A stretch of 64,000 nt of DNA, taken from Hygrocybe punicea. Taxonomy: Eukaryota; Basidiomycota; Agaricomycetes; Agaricales; Hygrophoraceae. Positions 30,368 to 43,602 of the stretch are shown in pieces (the stretch's first letter is position 1; each line of letters starts with the position of its first letter). The DNA lies in assembly GCA_963556145.1 (NCBI GenBank), contig OY744464.1, positions 2,170,001 to 2,234,000 of the forward strand, in the 5' to 3' direction. Made by a program: the position numbers and the translations under genes. Below the pieces are notes generated by a model. That model had not been told where the DNA came from, did not search any database, and saw only the letters and a program-made list of their open reading frames with translations.

Positions 30368-31921
30368 ATGGCGACGGACTTTTGGGCAAGCTCGCATTAG
30401 TGAGATCAACGAGCAGCACTCGACCGGATAACAGTCGCTCATGGATTTGCGATAATATCCGCAGCAAGCGCTGGATTGTAGACCGCGCTACTTTGAAGCA
30501 GGCACGCTCAGAGGATCTGCTGTACGTCGGTGACCCGGAGTACCTTGATTTTCTGTTGATCTACTTTGCAAATGGTGCGTACATCTGCAAGGATACGCTC
30601 TGACAACCGCTAACACGGTAACCAGCTATTTCAAAACTCGGCAAAAAGCTGCTATTACGCCAACGGGTGATTGCAACCGCAACTGTGTTCTTCCAGCGCT
30701 TTTATCTCAAGAACTCGTACTGCGAAACGGACCCCTTCCTAGTCATTGCCGCTTGTTGTTATGTGGCTGCAAAAGCGGAGGAGAGCCCGGTGCATATCAA
30801 GAATGTCGTCACGGAGGCAAAATCGCTGTTCAGTCGTACGTCTGCATCCTTTCCGCGAACGTAACCGTATCGTCCTACCTTTATTTCGTCGAAACGCAGA
30901 AGAGAATTATGCCGTCAGTACATTTCCGCCTGAGAACTCCAAACTTGCCGAGATGGAATTTTACCTCGTCGATGATCTGGAATGTGATCTCACAGTTTTC
31001 CATCCCTACCGAACACTTTTGACGCTGTGCAGGAAGGAGACGGCTTTTGGGGGCTCGAATGATACTCAAGATACTGAAGCCGGCGAACTTGGCGCGGGGG
31101 TGGATGATGGACCGCGGTATTGGGGGACTGGAGAAGGCCAACTCGAGTTACAGGAAGGTGCATTGCAAATGGCCTGGTAAGCATATGAAAAATTCCCCTC
31201 TTCATGCCTTTGCATCGTCAACCTGTCGCCCAGGTTCGTCATCAACGACACTTTTCGTTCAGCGCTGTGTCTTCTATATCCGCCGCATCTGATCGCGATC
31301 GCTGCCATCTACATCACACTTGTTTCACACGTCCCAACTCGCGCGACCATCTTAAATCAAGACAAATCACCACCGCAATCCCAGCAAACGACACCCCGGC
31401 CACGTCGGTCTTCTCGACAGGCCACCCACGCTGCGCTGGAGAATGCAAAGAAGCCCGCATCCAGCCAGGATCCCATAACATTTCTATCAGAGTTGAACAT
31501 CTCTCTTCCCCTCATCGCGACCATCACGCAGGAAATAATCTCCATGTACGCTCTCTGGGAGCGCTATAAAGAGGACCCTGCTCCCGACTCGGCCAAGACC
31601 ACGTTCACACCAAACCCAGCGACGTCACCATTCGGGGGTGGGAGCGCCTCGAAGCTATCGGCGTCGGCTTCGGCGTCGGGACCAGGAAGCATGAAGAGCC
31701 ATAGCAATAGCGGGACGCCTGCGGAGGCGGTCGAAGATTTGGAGGGATGGGATACGTGTGTCCGAAATGAGGCTGGTTCTGCCAACGTGGTGACGCCTGC
31801 ATTTTTGGCGACACTTCTAAAGAGGATGAGAGAGGACAAGTGGGCAGATATGATCCACCCAGCGAGTGGGAGACCTCTAGCGGTGAATAAGATGTTGGAG
31901 AGGACACAGGCTGCTGGGTAA
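30368..31921 (+). CDS. SSN8: Cyclin C (RNA polymerase II Mediator kinase module)
   Basis: This is the cyclin partner of CDK8 (Ssn3) in the Mediator kinase module, which phosphorylates RNA polymerase II and activators. Five exons give 438 residues: 30368-30399, 30465-30574, 30626-30835, 30900-31176, 31234-31921. The N-terminal MATDFWASSHYKRW signature of cyclin C is formed across the first intron. The cyclin box follows (QRVIATATVFFQRFY, DPFLVIAACCYVAAKAEESP, ECDLTVFHPYRTLL) and a second cyclin fold (LCLLYPPHLIAIAAIYI). Insertions after the first fold (acidic/Gly, about residues 185-215) and a Ser/Pro-rich C-terminus make it longer than the roughly 320 residues of yeast. Confidence 0.92.
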
Positions 31922-32097
31922 CCGGGCTCCAATATTAATGAGTTACATTATTTATGAGAAATATTTTCTGCCGTTATCTGGTAGACGTCGGTAGTCCGCG
32001 GATTTTCACATGTGCCAGTCACGATTTGAGATAACAGCCAGCTGTAAGCCTGTGTCTCATCATCAACCTCTCCTCGTCAGTGCCATCTCCCATCGTT

Positions 32098-33803
32098 ATG
32101 GGTGTCCTCGATATCGTACCAGTGAGTGGGTCGTGCACAGCACCGTCATCACCGCTGCTTAGGTTGCCATCCAAAGACTGGAGTGTTGACTGGCGACGAA
32201 GTGCGCAAACTGTTTGATTACGCCAAGGAACATCAGGCAAGAATCTCCGTAACCCAAGTCATTTGCACTCATCCTGACGAATACCTGTATTCTAGTTCGC
32301 GATTCCGGTGAGTTTCTTGCCCGCATTGTAAACGTTTTGAGTTACTTATATTTCTCTGCTAGGCTATCGTAAGTTTGCGCATTTATTCTCCAATTTGTTT
32401 TATACCTCAATTATTCATCAGAATGTGACCTCGTCGTCTACTGCCAATGCTGTACTCGAAGCTGCCAGGTTTGAGCCTTCGATATCTTCATTCAACCTTT
32501 TATCGAGAGTGTATCGGGCAGAGACATCAAATCGCCGATCATCCTTCAGGTGTCACAAGGCGGAAGTGCTTATTTCGCCGGCAAAGGACTCTCCAACGAC
32601 AAACAGCAGGGATCTATAACCGGCGCCATCGCCGCTGCCCATCATATCCGAGTAGTATCAAAGGCATACGGCGTGTAAGCCCGCCCCCAGTGTCATCCCA
32701 CATGCTCGTGAACATATTTCGGATTATCTCTAGTCCTGTCGTTCTCCACAGTGACCACTGCGCCCACCAGTACCTTGAGTGGTTTGATGGCATGCTCGCA
32801 GCCGATGAACAGTATTTCAAGGAGCACCAAGTGCCGCTCTTCTCCTCACACATGCTCGACCTTTCCGAGGAGCCCAAAGACGAGAACATCGCAACCTGCG
32901 TCAAGTATTTCAAGCGCATGGTGCCAATCGGTCTCTGGCTTGAGATGGAGATCGGCATCACCGGCGGCGAGGAGGATGGCGTCGACAACACTGGTGTGGA
33001 TAATGCCAGCCTCTACACGCAGCCGGAGGACATCTGGGACGTGTACGAAGCGCTAAGCAAGGTCGGCAAGAACTTCAGTATCGCTGCGGGATTTGGGAAC
33101 GTGCATGGCGTGTACAAGCCAGGGAATGTTAAATTGCAGCCGGAGCTCCTGGGGAAGCATCAGCTGTGCGCCAGCAAGAAGTTGAGCGGGGCGCCTGTAA
33201 AACCCTTGTGAGCTTCGTGTTTTTACCACGCCTTGCCGACGACATTGATGATCCTTCCGCAAACCAGGTATCTGGTGTTCCATGGTGGATCAGGTTCCAC
33301 GAAGGAGGAAATCAAAACGGCTGTGGGATATGGCGTCGTAAAGATGAACGTTGACACTGGTAACTCTTATTAACTTGGCAAAGAAAAAGAAACGGCATTA
33401 ATATAATTTCCCCAGACACACAGTTTGCCTACCTCAGTGGTGTCAGGGTTCGTCAGTTTCCAAAGCATTCCAGATTACGGGTCTGACGTACGTTGTGCTG
33501 TGCAGGACTTTGTCGAGAAGAAGAAAGACTATCTCAAGACCCAGGTTGGCAACCCCGAAGGGGCGGACAAACCCAACAAGAAGGTAGGAAAGACCGTTCA
33601 CTGGTCACGATCACGATAGCTGCAGCTGATGTTTCTCCTTGCAGTTCTACGACCCGCGAGTGTGGGTACGTGAAGGCGAGAAGACGCTCGTTGTACGTGT
33701 AAAGGAAGCATGCGCCGATCTTGGAAACGTTGGTGCGTATCTTTCTCACTTGTGGAAACTTATTCAGATGAGGTTGATGGACCTGGACACAGATCGCCTG
33801 TGA
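32098..33803 (+). CDS. FBA1: Fructose-bisphosphate aldolase, class II
   Basis: This zinc-dependent glycolytic enzyme cleaves fructose 1,6-bisphosphate to two triose phosphates. Twelve exons give 358 residues, the family length: 32098-32121, 32177-32236, 32296-32307, 32363-32368, 32422-32468, 32522-32674, 32734-33207, 33268-33359, 33416-33447, 33506-33583, 33645-33732, 33793-33803. Zinc and substrate motifs are LHSDHC, MLDLSEEP, GGEEDGVDN, FGNVHGVYKPGNV and VFHGGSGSTKEEI. The N-terminal part is unusually cut up: a GC-AG intron (32237-32295) is followed by exons of 12 and 6 nt, which together give HQ-FAIP-AI-NVTSSS. The last exon adds only four codons (after NV: DRL and the stop). Confidence 0.95.
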
Positions 33804-33989
33804 ATAGAATCGGACCCCCCCTCCCCCTCATAGCCAGGTCAAATGAAGAATAAATTGTGTTCTTGCAGTAGAAAGTACGAAACGTGTAGTATACTTGACA
33901 ATCTCAGCACGTGATGAGAATACGTGCAAATTGAAGAATATTTCGGCAAGAGCCGGTAGAAATTTGAGCTTTTTCAACGGAGTCAGCTC

Positions 33990-36854
33990 ATGGTGACCAC
34001 GCGTCGCCAGTCTGGCGTGCTTCCTGCACCAGCAGAACCATTGGACGAGCATATTGGTTCTGTGTCTGATCTTACCGATGAGTTGGACGACTCAGATTCG
34101 GACAGCGGAAGCGACTGGTTGGAAGGTCAGCCAGCTAGCTAGCGCTTGTGCAATGACTTTCATTTCTGAGGAAACCTCACAGACGAGAGACCTTCCAAGC
34201 GGGCCAAATTATCTACAACTGGGAAAATCTCAACTCAGAAAGGCAAGGGCAAGCGAACATCGGCAAGGCACGATTTGAGTATCCTCCCGTCAATGACGCT
34301 CGATATCCTCTTTGAGGTCAGGAAAAAAAGTGTCTTCCACCCGATGTTGTCTCCTCATACATTTGACGCGCAGATATTTGGACATCTCGGCCCTGGCGAC
34401 TTGCTCAACCTGACACGCACCAACAAGGAGCTACGCCAACTCCTCTTGTCGCGTCAAGCAACCTCTGTATGGAGGAACGCGCGCCGGCGGATCTTGCACG
34501 CACCCAAGTGTCCACCAGACGTCTCGGAGCCGCGGTGGGCGAATTTGATCTTTGGCGGATCCGTTTGTCAGGTAAGGAGGCGACTTGTTGTGTTTTCCGT
34601 TTGCTCCAGGTGCTTACCGAGGATATGCGGTCGCGCAGGTGTGTGATGTGAGAGGTGTGCAAAAGGTTGATTTTGGGTTGCGACGTCGTGTGTGCTCGGG
34701 ATGCTTGAAGGCCAAGTAAGGTTGAGTCTTCCGCGCTATGTTACTGGTGGACTCAAGTGATTGCACAGTCTACTATACGCTGGCACCTTCCCGAGGAAAT
34801 TTCCTGATCTTGACATCGCGATACTGGATCTCCTTCCGTACACCAATAGTACGTATGATAACTTGTGTTCTGGCTCCTCCGCTTAGTTTTGATTTTGGTT
34901 CTGCGCAGCTGGTGGCTGGTGGAACTATAGTCGTTCGAAAAATTCGAGGTTTTATTGGAAGTCTGACGTGTTCCAAATGGCCAAAACACTAGGAGAATAC
35001 GGGAAGGATGCGTACATGGGAAAGCCTGGTGCTAAACAAGCGCTGAAGGACTTCAAAGCTGCCAGAGTTCAGCTGGTGGAGAGCATTATGCAGGTCAGGC
35101 ATTTACGGCTCTGATCACAACGACCGTTCGGCATGCTCATGTATGTGTCGTTTCAAGCATGCTGCAAAGTACCGGAACTGGAATGCCGAAGTTTCCCAAG
35201 AACGTACCGAGGAGATACAAAGGCGCAAAGCGGAACGTCGCGACGAGTGGGTCCCATCGTTTAATCTCACATGAATTTTCTAAGGCGTGGGAATGCAGAA
35301 TTAAAAAACGCTTTGTTCAGCTCGGATATCTCGAGACTGATATACGGCCGATCATTGGTCTTCATAATGTGGACACAGAAAAAGAGTTGACTGAGCGTAG
35401 TTCGTTTCCAATACTCACTTCGGAAAGATGGGATCTGATCGTTCCGGTTCTTATCAGTTTGGAAGCGAATCCAGCCTATCCTCGAACCCATAGTGGATAA
35501 TGCTCGCCAAGCACGAATTGCTGTTGAGCGCGAACGACTCATTGACTCCCGAATGCAAACTGTCAAGCAGGTCTATCTCGAGTTTGCAAAAACCTTGCTT
35601 CCCTCTCAGTGGGTTTTGTTCCCGCCTGTCCATGATGTTTACAAAGAAGAAGCGTTTGCGAAACTCATCAATGAGGACTTGGACAGAAAGCTCGAGGCAA
35701 AACATTGCGCCGGTGCTTTGAAAGGTTTGCCAGCATTTGCTGCGGCATGGGCCGATCAAAAGAAGCAAATGTTGCTCACACTTGTCTCTTCTGCAAATTC
35801 CGGTAATGTTCCGAACACTCTGCCTGCGTCTGGTTCGAACGTTGGGCCATCTCTTGTCGGGCCAATTTGCGACGACGTACTAAAGCTCCCAACCTCGGTG
35901 TTCGTGTGCGAGAATGGAGATTGTAAACGCAACGCACCCATGGTAGGGCGGGATTGTGTTTTATCGCACGAATGTGTAGATTGCATTGGACGACGGACGA
36001 ATCAAGAGCCTCAACTGGCCTTTTCTCAACGCGGACGTGCGGCCGTCGCCCACATTATTGATTTGATAGGAGTACAGGTAGGACAAGTTGATCTCGACAA
36101 TCGAGACTTGCGCATTCTATGTGAGGGCTTCACTTCTACATGCTGCAATGGGCTTCAAGGTCGAATGGCATATACGTGGCGACAAGCGGTATTGTCCGGG
36201 ATCTCTTTTATGCACCCTTAGGTTATTCATGGGTGTTGGTTGACAGGTTGCGCATTTCGTTGGTTGTTCGGTCGTATCCCACCCTGAACCTTATTTTCGA
36301 ATCCTTACAGTTGAAGAGACGACCAAGGTCAAATCGAACCAGGGTACTGACCCATCATTTGCTGAGAAGTGCTGGACATGTAGCCATTGCTCAGCACAGA
36401 TTGGTGATTGGCAACCACGAGCGACTGTCTTGAAACATCTTGTGACAATGTAGGAGTACCTCCTCCTCATTTATAGGCCTCTCATTATGCTCTCTTCTCT
36501 CGCCTTTGAACAGCCATAACATCACGACCCCCAAAGAAGGGACCGACTTCTTTCACCACCCGGGAATAACTAGGAAACAACCCAAGCCAATTGGTATCCC
36601 TGGGACGGCTGGCCGTGTGAATCAGACTGAGAAGTCATATATCTGCAGGAGGTGCCCTGTGCCTTTGAACCGTCTCTTCATGCTGAGTGGCGTCATGGCC
36701 CACCTGCGAGACAAGTCAGTGGCATTTTTTTGTTTTCAAGGTGTGTTTGAGTGACGATGTTTGCGGCAGACATATGGTGGTCCGGCCTGTGCATGGTCAA
36801 GATTGGGCAAAGATTGAGAATAGCCCCCCATCGACTGGGGCGAACAAAAATTGA
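33990..36854 (+). CDS. F-box protein with C-terminal zinc-finger-like region
   Basis: It starts MVTTRRQSGVLPAP with an acidic Asp/Ser stretch, then a lysine-rich segment. An F-box follows at about residues 85-130 (LPSMTLDILFEIFGHLGPGDLLNLTRTNKELRQLL), joined across an intron at about 34317-34372. Next come a CxVC...CSGC pair, a long helical region, further Cys/His pairs (CENGDC, HECVDC) and C-terminal CWTCSHC...H...TIH and ICRRCPVPLNR...HLRDKH fingers resembling C2H2. The last exon is reached through an intron starting about 36715 and ends at 36854. F-box proteins recruit substrates to SCF ubiquitin ligases, and this type is expanded in mushroom fungi. The substrate is unknown. Internal exon edges are approximate. 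Confidence 0.8.
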
Positions 36855-37281
36855 GGCAATATTTTGAACCCAACCAATGTATACACAGTAAATACTTTTT
36901 GGTTATTAACCTGGACCTTTTCTCGATTGCGGTCAGCTATGATATAATTCAGCAGGAAAACATCAGCTCGTGATCTGCACCCGATGCTCTGGAGTGCAAG
37001 GCTCAGAATCACCCAACTCTGCGTCGTCGAGTCTGCACCCGCTGTTCTACTCCATCCTAGCAAGAGCTGCCCCAGTTTATGCCAACAAGGCAAATGAGGA
37101 GTCTAGTGTTTACACTCTGCTGCGGAATTGCTGGGCCCCATACGGATCGAATTTAACAGGTGAGTCGGAAACCATGACAACCACTGCGCACATGACCAAA
37201 TCATGTTTACCTTATATATTAAATTACGTAATCGCTAATAGCTATATAACAGCTTAAGTTAACGCGACCCACTGGTAAGTC
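36855..37281. other. Intergenic, no gene seen
   Basis: A 95-residue frame (36970-37257) is present but has no start context, domain or splice partner that I can support. Confidence 0.6.
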
Positions 37282-40078
37282 ATGGAACTCCCTCCAGGTC
37301 TCGTTTACCTCTCTCGCAGACTACCACCACTGCTCTTCCTTCCAGTCCTAATCGCCGTCCTGGTCCAGATCCAGCATACTCTACACACCAACACATGGCT
37401 TCTCATCCTGTGTTCTCTCCTGTTTCTACCGTCCGTCTTCACGGCGTCCGTCCTCTACAAAGACTATTATTACGAACGCAGGGCTGCTGCTCTTGGTGCA
37501 GCACTCCCTCCCAGGATGTCCAGTAAATGGCCCGGCGGCTTATCCACTCTTAGAATGATAATTCGCAATTTCCAGATGGGCTATCCAGGTATTACACCCT
37601 TCTATACCCCTCTTCGCTTTCCCCTAACGCCGCCTCAGGCGGAGTCTCCACCGAATTCTTTAAACAGTACGGTTATACAATTAATGTCAGGGTAATGTTC
37701 GAAAATCGGGTACAATTTCCATTTTTCAAGAAATACACATAGGCCCTAACACCATCACCAGTTTGTCACATTCGAACCCGAGCACATAAAAGTAATCAAC
37801 CTCAACTCCTCCCTCGCCTCCACCTAATCTTCTCTTCAGGCCATCCTCGCTACACAATTCGACAACTTTGCCAAAGGTCTGCACTGCCGTCGTTTCCACT
37901 CATTCGTCAACTAGAATCCGCGTCTTTGCTTCAGGCCCCGTACTCTACAACCAATTCTACGGTCTCCTTGGCACTGGCGTTTTTAATTCTGACGGTGTGT
38001 TATTATTCCTCACTAACGTGTCGCCCCCTCATTATTTAATTACAACCCCAAGGCGAAATGTGGAAGTACGGGATGACATTTCACATCCTATTTCCATCAT
38101 CCTTAATTATTCCCTCAGATTTCACCGTACCATAACTCGCCCATTCTTCAACAAGGAGCGCGTCAGCGACTTTGAAATATTCGACAGGCACGCGGACGAT
38201 GCTATCAACCAGCTCAAGCTGCGCCTCAAGGAGGGTTACCCCGTCGATATCCAGGTACAGCACACAGCTCATTCGCCGACTTTGGGATCAACTTTTTTTC
38301 TTGTCTCTTTTCAAAGGACGTGGCCTCTCGCTTCACCCTCGACTCCGCCGCAGAATTCCTCTTTGGCCAGGACGTCCATTCGCTCTCCGCCGGTCTGCCT
38401 TACCCACATTCCTCTCCTTTCGCCCAATCTTCCACCTCCGCCAACCACTCGTCAAACAAATTTGCGCACGCATTCGCAAAGGGGCAGAGCCTCATCGCCA
38501 TGCGTGTGCGCTTCGGCCTGCACTGGCCGCTCGTCGAGTTTTGGGAGGATCGCGCACGCACACAAAGAAAGATCGTCGACGAATTCATAGACCCCATCCT
38601 CAACGAAGCAGTCGCCAAAAAGAAGGCAGCTGGCGGCGCCGTCAAAGGGGAATGCGGAGCGGGCGTGAAGGACAAAGAGACGCTGTTGGACCATTTGATC
38701 GACTTCACCGACGGTGAGCTAGCTGTTCATCTGGTCATGTATTATATGTGAGCTTACGTGTATCTGGGTAGACCACACCATAATTAAAGATGAGATCGTG
38801 AATATTACGGTTGCGGGCCGTGACACTGCAAGTTGCCCTTCCTCCTTGTATACACGCAACAAATGAAACTGACCACGCCTTAACGTGGATAGACCGCGAC
38901 AACCATCTCGTTCGCCGTATACATGCTGGCCGAACACCCAGAAATCTTGCGGCGGCTTCGTGAGGAGATCCTGGACAAGATTGGTAGCACCAGACGGCCC
39001 ACGTACGACGATCTGCATGGCATGAAATTCCTGAGAGCAGTCATCAATGGTTGGTATCTTTCGTTGGTTTTCGGAATGGGCTTAGGGCTGACTCTTGCGT
39101 ATATCATAAGAGGTGCTCAGGCTGTATCCTCCAGTGTAAGTGATGTTTAACCCGTCATGTTGTGACTTTTCTTATTCAGCATCGACATGCGAATCCCAGG
39201 CCCTCCAATTCTAGGTGCGGCAAGACTACTTTTTTTATATCTTGCACTTTTTTTTAAACCCTTTTTTTTTTTGGCTTTTCTCAACTGGGCAGGTCGAGTA
39301 CCAAAGAAACGATCTGGCCCGTCAAATCCCCCAACGATAAACCCATTTACGTCCCGGCGAATACCAGGTACGCAACCTTCTCGCAGGGAGGAACAATCCC
39401 CCATTTACCATGCACTAACACCAGGTGCACTTACGGGGTCTTTTTTATGCACCGCCGGAAGGATCTATGGGGACCCGACGGTACGCATATTTGCTACACA
39501 TTTACAAATTGGGTGACTGATGCTCCCCTTTTGACGCCCTCATTAGCGCTGGAATTCGACCCTGACAGGTTCATTGACTACCGCTTGCAAAAGTATTTGA
39601 CTCCGAACCCGTTCATCTTCTTACCGTTTAACGCCGGACCTAGGATCTGTCTGGGCCAACAAGTGCGTCGTATTTATTTCTATCTTGTACCCACGAACTT
39701 CTGATGCTCAACAATGGGTTTTTGTTTTGTTGCTGGGTTTTGTGTGTCGGTGATGATCTTGCGTGTACAGTTTGCATACACTGAGATTTCGTTTTTCCTC
39801 ATCCGACTTTTGCAAAACTTTTCGACCATCAGCCTAGCACTGGATGCGCAGCCACCCACCTCCCGTCCACCCGAGAACTGGGCGACATTGGCTGGGTTCA
39901 AGGAGGGCGAGAAGATTTGGCCCAAAGCTCATCTGACGATGTATGCTCGGGTATGTACTATATTTGTTTACTTTTTTGGCTGTAGTGATGCCTATTCTGA
40001 CTACGACTGTGGTTTTTGTTATTGATGTAGGAGGGCCTGTGGGTTAGGATGGAGGAGGCGAGTCCTTTGGAGGGCTGA
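37282..40078 (+). CDS. Cytochrome P450, CYP63-like
   Basis: This is a membrane-anchored microsomal monooxygenase. An N-terminal hydrophobic anchor ([20 protein letters not shown]...) is followed by a proline hinge region. The helix-C region [15 protein letters not shown], the I-helix [17 protein letters not shown], the K-helix EVLRLYPPV (ExxR), the meander (ALEFDPDRF) and the heme loop [10 protein letters not shown] (FxxGxRxCxG, cysteine ligand) are all present. The gene has roughly a dozen exons. The I-helix is joined across a GC-AG intron (38828-38892, donor GCAAGT). The family looks like CYP63/CYP5037 of wood- and litter-decay basidiomycetes, implicated in oxidising alkanes and aromatics. 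The exact family and substrate cannot be settled by eye. Confidence 0.85.
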
Positions 40079-40299
40079 GCCGAATGAATTCATTTGGAGC
40101 TCAGCTGATCAGCAAATTGATTTCTTTGTCTTATGTATTTATTTCTGTTCCGTATTCGTGGTATATTATATAGAACATAATATTATGGATTATTTCTTTG
40201 CTGGGGTGGGGCAAACGTTAACTTGTGCTACATTGGGCCGGAGGGACTACTTGAGGTCAAATGTCTAGTTCAAGTGTTAACATAGATACAAAATGTCCT

Positions 40300-41843
40300 T
40301 CAAGAGGATTCGGCATCATTCGTCGATATGGACACACCCGCCGAACCTTCGCAAAGCATTCCCAACGCGTCAACAACGGCAGGTATGACGTCTTGGTGCA
40401 CGTTTTTCCCCCACAGGACGTCCAAGTGCTCGTAGCCGCAGAGTCTCTTGACAACAGTATGCTCCGGCAGTTCCTTTAGCAAGACGTCGATGTCAACCAA
40501 GCTGTCCTGGTCGCCGTACAGGAGAACGATCGGGGTGACAATGTTCCGGGTGGGGAATCGAGCGGGTCGATACGAACTGGTGGATGTGCCAATCGGAGAG
40601 ATGGCATCGTCGTCATACATGATAAATGCCGCGTTACGCATTATTTGGAACCAATGTACGACAGCCTTGACTGAAGTAAATGAATACAAGTGTGCGTACC
40701 CTGCGATCTTTTGAGGGACGGTGATGTTGACGTTTTGCCAGGCAAAGAGGAACCTCATGGCAGCGTCGATTACCTGAGTGTAGATTGGTGCGTATAGAAT
40801 ATTTTTCCATCCGATTGCGGAAGATAGAATGGATTTTCGGCCAAAGAAGAGGAACATCAACGTTGGGCTGAGAAAAACGTCGAGTGTAATTCGAAATGCA
40901 TGGATAACGCAACAACGCCCGCACTTACGAGGCCGTCATTAACCCATCAACGATAGGCGCAGCGAGTCCCGGGGGTCTCATAGCAGGAGCAAGAGCGATG
41001 AAAACGTTTACCTTTTCGTTGAGCTGAGGATGGATGCTGAGAGCAGCGAAAGCCTGTGCAGTGCCTTGGCTGAAACCAATGTAGCTTATGCTGGTCGTCT
41101 TGGTGCTGTCGAGAATATACTGTATGGAATCGGGAATATCATGCCAAGCGAAATCGTCGATGCTGAAGTCCCAGAACTTGGTAGAATTTGGGCCATGATG
41201 AATGGATTTCTTGGAGTACTTATTACCACGATTGTTCCCAAGCCAGACATCGAATCCTAAAAATATTTGCCGTGGTGAACCAGATCATGATATATCGTGA
41301 TCCAGCCTTACCTTTCTCGACTAGCACGAACGGTAGGCAGCGCTCGGCATCGGTCAGACACACCCAGACTTCGCTGTTCATGAGGAGACCGTGATGGAGA
41401 TAGACCACTGGCTTTCCTGTGCTGGTGCCCGGACTTCTCTTCTTCTGACCTTGCTTGGAAGGCAAGCGGTGTAGACCAAGCAAATATCCATCCTGCCGGA
41501 ACAGACCAGTCAGATTCTGGGGCAGCCTTGACTGGATGGAACACACTTTAGTGAGCACGACGTGTTCTTCGTGGGTGTATCCATATCTACTGCACAGCTC
41601 GCCAAAGTCGCATGCCTTGAGGATGCTGTCAGATGCCTGCTTTTCAGGAGAGGTGACATTGGGATGTCCAGCGAAGAAGTGGAACAGAGCACGAGAGCGT
41701 TCGTAGCACCAGACAAGGACAGGTTTGGGGAGGACGGCAATGATGATTCGGAGGAGGATTTCGAAGGCGATGAACAGAAATCCGACGAGGAGCACGACAT
41801 ATTCGCGCAGAGACAGTCTGCCAATCAACGGAACTCTGTCCAT
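40300..41843 (-). CDS. Alpha/beta hydrolase lipase (TGL1/acid-lipase type)
   Basis: Four exons give 457 residues: 41843-41547, 41492-41312, 41256-40929, 40867-40300. An N-terminal hydrophobic anchor (YVVLLVGFLFIAFEILL) suggests attachment to the ER or lipid-droplet surface. The fold motifs of acid lipases/steryl-ester hydrolases are present: YLHHGLLMNSEVWV, GFDVWLGNNRGNKYSKKS, DFAWHDIPDSI. The nucleophile elbow is IGFSQGTAQ, the acid is in YGDQDSLVD and the histidine in YEHLDVLWG, so the catalytic triad is complete. The likely reaction is hydrolysis of steryl esters or triacylglycerols. It converges with the P450 gene, 221 bp apart. Confidence 0.88.
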
Positions 41844-41967
41844 GGTAAAGTACTACTGCCAGTGGAATATTACTGTAGGTGATGGAGTCCGTTGAAGAGA
41901 TGCATCACATGCAAGAAGGTTTCTAGCTAAGACGACAGCGACGAAAAGACATCTTTTACGGCAGTAT

Positions 41968-43075
41968 CTAGGCACCATTGGGCGCAGAGGTAGCTTTCTG
42001 TGCCCCGCTCAAGCCCTCCACGTTCCAGGGACCCGCATCCGTTAACGAACAACCGCGGATGCACTCGCAAGTGCCCCCAAATTCTTTCGGCAGGTTCTCT
42101 TCAGGAATCTGCGCCAACAGCTTTTCCTTGTACCCGCTTCCAATGATGTCAACCTTGGCCACAGTGACTTCATCCAGCCACGGCCTGATGATGCTCCACA
42201 CGGCCGAAAAGGCCCAAGGAGCATTGATGATGTAGAACTTGCCCATGCACTCGGGGTAGCGGTCCTGGCCGATGCCTGATGCCTTCATGACATAGTCCTT
42301 GACGTAGTAGAAATTGGACAGCGAGACATTGTGGAGGTCTAGGATGGTGCAGGATGTCTCGACCGGGTGTCCGACGGCTGCAGAGCATGCGGGGAGCCGT
42401 TCGTTGATGAACTTTTCGTATTCAAACACAAAGCGTTGAAGCTGACGTTCTTGAGTGGTGAGCGCATATAGGGCTTTGATATCTAGTAGCCCGAGACGTT
42501 CGATATATATGGGTCTACCATCCTAACAATGATCACGGTGAGATCAGATTTGGGGATGACAATGTGTAAGACCGCGTTACCTTGTCTGTTTTATGGTAAT
42601 ACTGGGGGTAGTACCTGTCGACTTCTTCCTTCTCCTTGAAGTCAAAGTTTCTTTGGGGAGTTCCGGTATCAGCGTTTGATCATTCATTATAGGGGATAGG
42701 GATCAAGGCGTACTTTGCGATATCGTCGACATTGAAATCCTTCCTCCACTTCTCACAGGACAGCAACATCGCTTTGGTCTTCACGAGGTCAAATTTCCGA
42801 GCTCGTAAAAATCTAAGACGGTCCCCATATTTTTCAGTTCGTCACGGTGTTGCACGAGCTGGTTCAATTGAAACTCACCTGAGTAACATGGCATCGTCCA
42901 TTCTCTCAGCGACGAAATGACCCTCATCCTGAAGCTCCTTCTTCAGTTTCTCGAGTGTATGCAGCTGTGTGATGGTCAGATTCCCCAAGCGACCAGGCAG
43001 GGGTTTGTAGTCGGGATCCGTGACGTCGGCTGGCATGGGGCTTGCGCTTGCTGCTTGGGGTAGTCCGGAAGACAT
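41968..43075 (-). CDS. SEC14: SEC14-like phosphatidylinositol/phosphatidylcholine transfer protein
   Basis: Four exons give 306 residues, matching yeast Sec14: 43075-42879, 42812-42714, 42650-42581, 42522-41968. The CRAL-TRIO N domain has [13 protein letters not shown], and the lipid-binding domain has [37 protein letters not shown] and [11 protein letters not shown]. The protein moves phosphatidylinositol and phosphatidylcholine between membranes and primes PI-4-phosphate synthesis at the Golgi for secretion. The start was chosen at the ATG giving the usual short Ala/Pro-rich leader. Upstream (43076-43602) is a 527-bp gap to EMG1 on the same strand. Confidence 0.92.
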
Positions 43076-43602
43076 GGTAGATTAAGGTAAAGGGGGATTG
43101 GAGCCTTGTTTATTGTGGTCAGACGAGAGGCAATACTTAGGGGGTTTGCGGGTTCGTCGGATAGATGCCCGCTGGTGCAGTGCTAGCTAGTAATACAAGT
43201 GTATACACCGAAATCTTTCATCATTTTAACTTGCCTGCAACCGCAGCCAAGCTATACGAGAACAGCTTTCGCACTGCACACGGACGGTGGTTCCGTTCGG
43301 TCGCAGCTATTACCTCACGCAGCAAAAAGGTAATTCAAAAAATTCATAAGTTTTGCCATCTAGGCCAGCTGAACGACGCAAGACCATTTAAATGTACATA
43401 ATACATCCAGCACACCCACAGTGCGAGTTGAGTCGCAGCAATGGGGAGTCTAGGGAGATGGAGCAATGTTGATATGTGTGCGTATGGATGCAGTGTGCGG
43501 TTGAAATGCAGCTAGTGTTACAGTAATGCCCAGAGCAGTGTGGTTTGGGATACAACCAAGAGAGACCAAGACGAACCAAAAACAAGAGACGGAATAGAGC
43601 TG
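43076..43602. other. Intergenic, promoter side of SEC14
   Basis: I see no gene. Frames here are short and lack support. It should contain the SEC14 promoter and the EMG1 3' untranslated region. Confidence 0.6.

Noticed and set aside
36970..37257. 95-residue frame between the F-box gene and the P450
   Set aside because: No domain, no splice partner, and no sign that it belongs to either neighbour.
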